Assembly (NCBI RefSeq): GCF_902859705.1
Contig: NZ_CADIJO010000019.1
Coordinates: 43,251-107,250, forward strand
Origin: Achromobacter deleyi
GTDB lineage: Bacteria; Pseudomonadota; Gammaproteobacteria; Burkholderiales; Burkholderiaceae_B
Length of the DNA stretch: 64,000 nucleotides
Direction of reading: 5' to 3'
Made by a program: the position numbers and the translations under genes. Positions 59,698-64,000 of the stretch are shown one piece after another (the stretch's first letter is position 1; every line of letters starts with the position of its first letter). The notes under the pieces were generated by a model. That model was given only the letters and a program-made list of their open reading frames with translations. It searched no databases and was not told the origin of the DNA.

Positions 59698-61215
59698 ATG
59701 CATCTCGACCGTATCCGTCACCCTGGGCTGCGCGCCAAGATCACGTCCGCCGAACAGGCGGCCCTGCTGGTCCAAGACGGCATGACCGTCGGTATGAGCG
59801 GCTTCACCCGCGCCGGGGACTGTAAGTCCGTGCCCGCGGCCCTGGCCAGCCGGGCAGAGCGCGAGCCGCTGTCGATCACGCTGATCACCGGCGCTTCGCT
59901 GGGCCACGACACCGACAAGATGCTGGCGCAGGCCAATGCGCTGGCGCGTCGCATGCCGTTCCAGGTCGACACCACGCTGCGCCGCAAGATCAACCAGGGC
60001 GACATCGCCTTCATCGACCAGCATCTGTCCGAGACCGCGGAGCAATTGCGCGCGGGCCATATCGGCCCCATCGACGTCGCCATCATCGAGGCCGCCGCCA
60101 TCACCGAAACCGGCGCCATCGTGCCCACCATGTCGGTGGGCAATTCGGCTTCGTTCGCCCAGCAGGCGCGCACCGTCATCATCGAACTGAACCTGGGCGT
60201 GCCCGCGGCCATCGAAGGCCTGCACGACATCTACGTGCCCGGCGACCGTCCGGGGCGCGAGCCCATCGGCCTGGTGTCGGCCGACCAGCGCATCGGCCAG
60301 CCGTTCATCCAGGTGGACCCCGACCGCATCGCCGCCATCGTCATCACGCAAGAACCGGACAGCCCGTCCAACGCCTTGCCGCCCGACGCCGAAACCAATG
60401 CCATCGCCGCGCACATCAACGCCTTCCTGCGCCGCGAAGTCGATGCAGGGCGCCTGACCAATTCGCTGCTGCCGCTGCAGGCAGGCATCGGCACCATCGC
60501 CAACGCCGTCCTGCATGGCTTCGAGTCGTCGGATTTCGATGGCCTGACCATGTATTCCGAGGTGCTGCAGGACAGCGCCATCGAACTGCTGGACCAGGGC
60601 AAGCTGGCGTTCGCGTCGGCCTCGTCCATCACGGTGTCCAAGCCGGTGTATGAAAAGATCCTGGCCAACATCGAGCACTATCGCGAACGCATCGTGCTGC
60701 GCCCGCAGGAAATCAGCAACGCACCGGAAATCGTGCGGCGCCTGGGCATCATCGCCATCAACACGGCGCTGGAATTCGACCTCTACGGCAACGTCAATTC
60801 CACCCATGTCGGCGGCACCCACATGATGAACGGCATCGGCGGCTCGGGCGACTTCGCCCGCAACGCGCACCTGGCGATCTTCGTGTCCAAGTCCATGGCC
60901 AAGAACGGCGATATTTCCAGTGTGGTGCCCATGGTGTCGCACGTGGACCATACCGAGCACGATGTCGACGTGCTGGTCACGGAATGCGGCCTGGCGGACC
61001 TGCGCGGCCTGGCGCCACGCGAACGCGCCCGCGCCGTCATCCAGCACTGCGTGCATCCGTCGTACCGCGACGCGCTGCAGGACTACTTCGATCGCGCCTG
61101 CCAACGCGGCGGCCAGACGCCGCATCTCTTGGAAGAAGCCTTTTCCTGGCACCAGCGTTTCAACGAAACGGACAGCATGCGCGCGGCGCCGTCCGCCGAG
61201 CGCAAGGTTGCCTGA
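59698..61215 (+). CDS. Acetyl-CoA hydrolase/transferase family (succinyl-CoA:acetate CoA-transferase-like)
   Basis: The 505-residue protein matches AarC/SCACT in length and in motifs: GMTVGMSGFTRAGDCKSVPA at the start, LQAGIGTIANAVLHG with the oxyanion Gly, MYSEVLQD with catalytic Glu288, and GIGGSGDFARNA. It exchanges CoA between succinyl-CoA and acetate through a glutamyl-CoA intermediate, letting cells use acetate or bypass succinyl-CoA synthetase. The ATG at 59698 follows TGGAGACACC. A canonical terminator follows. Confidence 0.92.
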   Translation: MHLDRIRHPGLRAKITSAEQAALLVQDGMTVGMSGFTRAGDCKSVPAALASRAEREPLSITLITGASLGHDTDKMLAQANALARRMPFQVDTTLRRKINQGDIAFIDQHLSETAEQLRAGHIGPIDVAIIEAAAITETGAIVPTMSVGNSASFAQQARTVIIELNLGVPAAIEGLHDIYVPGDRPGREPIGLVSADQRIGQPFIQVDPDRIAAIVITQEPDSPSNALPPDAETNAIAAHINAFLRREVDAGRLTNSLLPLQAGIGTIANAVLHGFESSDFDGLTMYSEVLQDSAIELLDQGKLAFASASSITVSKPVYEKILANIEHYRERIVLRPQEISNAPEIVRRLGIIAINTALEFDLYGNVNSTHVGGTHMMNGIGGSGDFARNAHLAIFVSKSMAKNGDISSVVPMVSHVDHTEHDVDVLVTECGLADLRGLAPRERARAVIQHCVHPSYRDALQDYFDRACQRGGQTPHLLEEAFSWHQRFNETDSMRAAPSAERKVA

Positions 61216-61246
61216 GTCCGGCGCGGTTTGACTGCCGCCGCAGTTG

Positions 61247-61279
61247 GGGGTAAAGCCGGGCCGCTTTACCCCTTTTTTT
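61247..61279 (+). terminator. Intrinsic terminator of the CoA-transferase gene
   Basis: GGGGTAAAGC (61247-61256) pairs with GCTTTACCCC (61263-61272), and the loop CGGGCC and a seven-T tail follow. It overlaps the 3' end of the convergent LysR gene. Confidence 0.93.
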
Positions 61280-62213
61280 CTTGCGCGGCCTGGGCGGCCT
61301 CGTGGCGCGCCGGCGTCACCAGCGTCTTGCTCGACCGCTCCAGCTCATCGCGCAACCACTGTTTGAACGCCACCAGTGGCGCCCAGTCGCGCAGGCTGGG
61401 CCGGTAGACCAGGTGATAGGTCTGCGCCTGTTCGTAGTGCACGCTGACGGGCGACACCTGCACCAGCCGGCCTGCGCAGATCGCGTCGGCCGCCAGCAAT
61501 TCACGTCCCAGCGTGATACCCAGCCCCTGTTCCGCCGCCTGCAGCATCATGCCTGCGTCATTGAAGGTCGCCACCGGCGTAACGGGCACCCGCAGGCCAG
61601 CCGCGGCGAACCAGTGCTGCCACATGTCCCGTTCGCCCAGCAGCGGCTGGCGCGCCAGCGTTTCGGGCGTGTTGTCCGGCAAGGCCCGCGCCGTCTCGGG
61701 GGACGTCAAGGCGATCAGCGGCAGGGGCATATCGAACAGCGGTTCGGATTCGACGCCCGGCCAGGGCCCGCGGCCAAACCGCAACGCCGCATGAAAACCG
61801 TCGCGCAGCAGATCCACGACCTGCTGGGATGTCTCGATTTCCAGCGACAGGCCCGGATGCTGGGCATGCCAGCGCGCCATGCGCGGCAACAGCCAGCGCT
61901 GCGCAAATGACGGCAACACCGACACGCGCATCCGCTGCGCGCTGCCGCTGGCCGCCGCGGACGCCGCCATCAGCCCTTCGTCCAGCAACGCCATGGCGCT
62001 TTGCACGCTGCACAGAAGTGCCGCGCCAGCGGCATTGAGCACAATGCCGCGCCCGCTGCGCTCGAACAAGGGAAAGCCCAATTGCTCTTCCAATCCCTTG
62101 ATCTGCTGGCTGACCGCGCTGTGCGTCAGGTGCAGCCGGTCCGCGGCCGCGCGCAGGTTCTGCAGCTCGGCGACGGCGCGAAAGGCGGGCAGGGTGTTCA
62201 AAGGCAGGCGCAT
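61266..62213 (-). CDS. GcvA-like LysR-family regulator
   Basis: The 315-residue protein starts MRLPLNTLPAFRAVAELQNL and has the GcvA-group helix-turn-helix (AADRLHLTHSAVSQQIKGLE, LGFPLFERSGRGIVLN) with the substrate domain after residue 90. It diverges from the DUF1127 gene across 130 bases, an arrangement often met in this family of bacteria, and probably controls it. Confidence 0.9.
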   Translation of the reverse strand: MRLPLNTLPAFRAVAELQNLRAAADRLHLTHSAVSQQIKGLEEQLGFPLFERSGRGIVLNAAGAALLCSVQSAMALLDEGLMAASAAASGSAQRMRVSVLPSFAQRWLLPRMARWHAQHPGLSLEIETSQQVVDLLRDGFHAALRFGRGPWPGVESEPLFDMPLPLIALTSPETARALPDNTPETLARQPLLGERDMWQHWFAAAGLRVPVTPVATFNDAGMMLQAAEQGLGITLGRELLAADAICAGRLVQVSPVSVHYEQAQTYHLVYRPSLRDWAPLVAFKQWLRDELERSSKTLVTPARHEAAQAAQEKKG

Positions 62214-62343
62214 GGGCGGACTTTCATAGGGGGGAATCGCATTTGGTTAGATTAACTGACCGTAATGGGTAAAACAATTCGATTTTCAGACGGATATTGG
62301 GCGACTACGCTTACCAAAACGGATAAAGCCAAGGAGCCCAACC

Positions 62344-62727
62344 ATGTCCGCGCAAACCTGCCTCTCTATTTCCCCGCCATTTGGTGCTGCGACTGGTGCT
62401 GCGACTGGCGCTGTGGCCAGCGCTGCGATCGGCAGCTCGGGGGCGGCCCGTCCCCAGCCGGCGTCCCCCGAGGTCCAACTGGCCGCTGCGGCGCCTGCCA
62501 CGGTCACCGCTCAGGCCGAGCCGCAAAGCGCATCGCGCGGCGGCATCCTCAGTCGCCTGTGGCGCGCCTATCGCCAACGGCGGGCCGAGGCCGTCCTGCG
62601 CAACCTGGCGGACGAAATGGACGCCCATATGCTCAAGGACGTCGGCGCCCCGCAATGGTTGGTCAACGAGACCACCCGCGAACAAGCGCTCAAGCGGATC
62701 ACCTCTATCGACAATCTGCGCTGGTGA
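62344..62727 (+). CDS. DUF1127 protein with Ala/Pro-rich N-terminus
   Basis: The 127-residue protein has the DUF1127 C-terminal domain (LSRLWRAYRQRRAEAVLRNL, DEMDAHMLKDVGAPQWL), an Arg-rich helical region often linked to RNA or metabolic regulation. The first 70 residues are low-complexity and contain a 12-base repeat, seen as GAATGAATGAVA. The N-terminus is about twice the length of typical members. CAAGGAGCCC precedes the ATG. Confidence 0.83.
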   Translation: MSAQTCLSISPPFGAATGAATGAVASAAIGSSGAARPQPASPEVQLAAAAPATVTAQAEPQSASRGGILSRLWRAYRQRRAEAVLRNLADEMDAHMLKDVGAPQWLVNETTREQALKRITSIDNLRW

Positions 62728-62777
62728 GCGTCTGTCCGGTCGGGCGGCTGGCAAGCACGGTGGCGTCCTTTCCGCCC

Positions 62778-63002
62778 TCTCCTATATAGATAGGGGAGAT
62801 GGCGCGTCGTGCTGCTATCCATATAGATAGGGAAATGCCGCATCGCCCTGCTATCTATATAGGTGACTTTCCATAGAGGACTCCCATCCAGGGCGCTTGT
62901 CCAGATGGGCGGTTGGGCGCCCATGTCTATATAGAGCGCGCAGGAAGAGGGCATCTTTGCGGGGAGCGCCCTCTTGGAAAGCGCTTCTCTATATAGAGCG
63001 CT
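62778..63002. repeat. Cluster of TATATAG-type repeats
   Basis: The core TATATAG or CATATAG occurs at 62783, 62820, 62856, 62928 and 62990, all within CTATATAG- or CTATCTATATAG-like contexts, in a stretch without a gene. The first three form a degenerate tandem array of about 36-37 bases, while the last two are in GCGC-flanked copies (TCTATATAGAGCGC). No gene was found in the 376 bases between the DUF1127 gene and the first rRNA promoter. Confidence 0.75.
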
Positions 63003-63113
63003 GCTACAGCCCGCTGCTGTAGCGCACGCCCGAATCGATAGCGCCGATCCACGGCGGGATCAGCCTGGTGGCGCATGCCCTGCGGCCGATACGCAGGTTT
63101 TTGCTTCCGGCGC

Positions 63114-63141
63114 GTGACAACGCAAAAATCTGTGCTATAGT
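63114..63141 (+). promoter_or_regulatory. rRNA operon promoter P1
   Basis: GTGACA at 63114-63119 and TATAGT at 63136-63141 are separated by 16 bases. Outermost of the four tandem promoters of the rRNA leader. Confidence 0.6.
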
Positions 63142-63331
63142 CTCGCTCCTTCGCAGTTCAAGCAGTTTTGTGAACAGCGAGGCCAAGCAAGTGCAACGGA
63201 TCTGGCCACTTAGGTGAACGGATTTGCCGCAGGGCTCCAAGGCGATGAGCGGGTCAGTAGTTTGTGACCTGATTCTCGAACCAGCAGTCAGCGGGTTTTG
63301 CAAAAGAGGGTGCAAATCAGGCAGAAGCCAG

Positions 63332-63361
63332 TTGCACAATCTGCAAAAATTGTGCTATAGT
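63332..63361 (+). promoter_or_regulatory. rRNA operon promoter P2
   Basis: TTGCAC at 63332-63337 and TATAGT at 63356-63361 are separated by 18 bases. The surrounding sequence is repeated around P3 with a 204-base offset. Confidence 0.7.
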
Positions 63362-63535
63362 CTTGGGCTTGGCTGGTGACAGCGAATCAGGGTTTACCCG
63401 GTAGGGTGATCTGAATCAAGTTACTAGCCGACTGGGCGGTGACCAACCTCTGGGGTTTCCCGGGGCTGCTGGAAAGTGAAGTGATTCACCGGATGGCGGG
63501 GTTGCAAGATAGGATGCAAATTAGGCAAAAGCCGG

Positions 63536-63565
63536 TTGCATAATCTGCAAAAGTTGTGTTATAGT
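63536..63565 (+). promoter_or_regulatory. rRNA operon promoter P3
   Basis: TTGCAT at 63536-63541 and TATAGT at 63560-63565 are separated by 18 bases. A near copy of P2 within the leader repeat. Confidence 0.7.
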
Positions 63566-63704
63566 TTCAGGCTTGGCAGTTGCCGAAAAGTTAGGGTTAA
63601 CCCTGGTGTTTCGATAGCTGCTAGGGCGAGGCCTGAAGAGGTCGTAAGGCAGGGCGGTGAAGTTGAGTTGAAAAACGAAAGTTTTAAAGCGAAACGAAGC
63701 TGAC

Positions 63705-63733
63705 TTGACAAACGATAAAAACTTCTTCATAAT
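63705..63733 (+). promoter_or_regulatory. rRNA operon promoter P4 (strongest)
   Basis: A consensus TTGACA (63705-63710) and CATAAT (63728-63733) are separated by 17 bases. It is the closest promoter to boxA and the 16S gene, so it probably gives most of the transcripts. Confidence 0.8.
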
Positions 63734-63828
63734 CTCGTTTCTCTGCTGCAACGACAGTGACGACGCGAAAGCGAAGTTGGCCGAAGTTGAGGGCAGATAG
63801 CAGTAGGAAGTACAGAATTTAGCAGTAC

Positions 63829-64000
63829 CGCTCTTTAACAATTAAACAACCGATAAGTGTGGGCGCTTGATGCGAGTGCAGAGTGACTCCGGTCACAAGC
63901 ACAATGAAATCAAGTGCTCACTAGAAGTGAAGTACCTTAGACGTCAAGTTTAAGAACATACCTCACTTCCTTTGAGTAGCGACGTATGACTCGACCCTTT
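63829..64000 (+). other. 16S rRNA leader with boxA antitermination site
   Basis: GCTCTTTAACAATT at 63830-63843 is a classical boxA bound by NusB/NusE. The remaining sequence, with GTGTGGGCGCTTGATG after it, is the typical leader upstream of 16S rRNA in betaproteobacteria. The mature 16S gene begins beyond the window edge. Confidence 0.85.

Larger units (their letters stand above)
63295..63570 (+). repeat. Duplicated promoter unit in the rRNA leader
   Basis: The sequence from about 63295 (GGTTTTGCAAAAGAGG...) through P2 is closely matched about 204 bases later through P3: both have GGCA(G/A)AAGCC(A/G)GTTGCA(C/T)AATCTGCAAAA(A/G)TTGTG. P1 is a more distant copy, about 220 bases before P2. Confidence 0.7.

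Noticed and set aside
62568..62954. 128-residue minus-strand frame with MDSSTTRHLPYLYRR-like repeats
   Set aside because: It is the antisense of the DUF1127 end and the CTATATAG repeats; its internal repetition comes from the DNA repeat, and there is no ribosome-binding site.

Overview
The window is GC-rich, densely coded DNA whose gene content (many LysR regulators, periplasmic binding-protein transporters, a PotD-type ABC transporter next to a proline-racemase-family enzyme, acnB, an rRNA leader with a CTCTTTAACA boxA) points to a betaproteobacterium of the family Alcaligenaceae, close to Bordetella or Achromobacter. The genus is an inference from the feel of the proteins and not a database result. 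No integrase, transposase, phage module or CRISPR array was found. It reads as ordinary chromosome, ending in the leader of a ribosomal RNA operon whose 16S gene lies beyond the right edge.

Layout. 1-1.8 kb: the 3' end of pstB, an aromatic-acid-type MFS permease and tRNA-Pro(UGG). 1.9-18.3 kb: a large catabolic and uptake locus. A minus-strand block encodes RidA, a DUF1028 hydrolase, a LysR regulator and an ArgE-like deacetylase. It diverges from a plus-strand operon encoding an arylmalonate-decarboxylase/maleate-isomerase-like enzyme, a complete polar amino-acid ABC transporter, and the binding protein and two permeases of a PotD-type transporter. The missing ATPase of that second transporter is probably the first gene of a convergent minus-strand operon that also carries a quinone oxidoreductase, a GST, a type II dehydroquinase-like protein with altered active-site residues, and a GhrA-like reductase. 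A flavin monooxygenase lies just beyond.

18.3-36.7 kb: mixed accessory and household genes. These include a 2-hydroxycarboxylate transporter coupled to an alpha/beta hydrolase with a CMD-family protein downstream, a LysE-type exporter, a BssS-like small protein, a DUF465 protein, a fatty-acid-hydroxylase-superfamily membrane protein, an ECF sigma/anti-sigma pair with a DUF3455 protein, an isochorismatase-fold hydrolase, an AraC regulator divergent from an aldo/keto reductase with paired direct repeats between them, a fasciclin-domain protein, thiopurine methyltransferase and a lytic-transglycosylase-like lipoprotein. 36.9-43.2 kb: acnB with a near-perfect palindrome upstream, a pair of membrane-anchored proteins (one with a zinc ribbon), a TauE/SafE permease and a twin-CBS protein.

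43.7-49.8 kb: a second catabolic locus containing a proline-racemase-family enzyme with Gly in place of the second catalytic Cys, a full PotABCD-like ABC transporter in overlapping genes, and a divergent GlxA-type AraC regulator. 49.9-62.7 kb: a GST, a soluble two-PAS chemoreceptor (BdlA-like), a DEDDh exonuclease, an ABM-fold protein, a pair of small secreted proteins of unknown function, a large MscK/DUF3772-type mechanosensitive channel, an acetate CoA-transferase with divergent LysR, and a GcvA-like LysR divergent from a DUF1127 protein. 62.8-64 kb: a cluster of CTATATAG-type repeats, then four tandem promoters and the boxA-containing rRNA leader.

No single locus can be declared a new system from sequence alone. 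The best candidates for undescribed biology are the 1.9-18.3 kb pathway with its two off-consensus enzymes, the Cys-to-Gly proline racemase homologue with its dedicated transporter, and the secreted protein pair at 54.8-56.0 kb.
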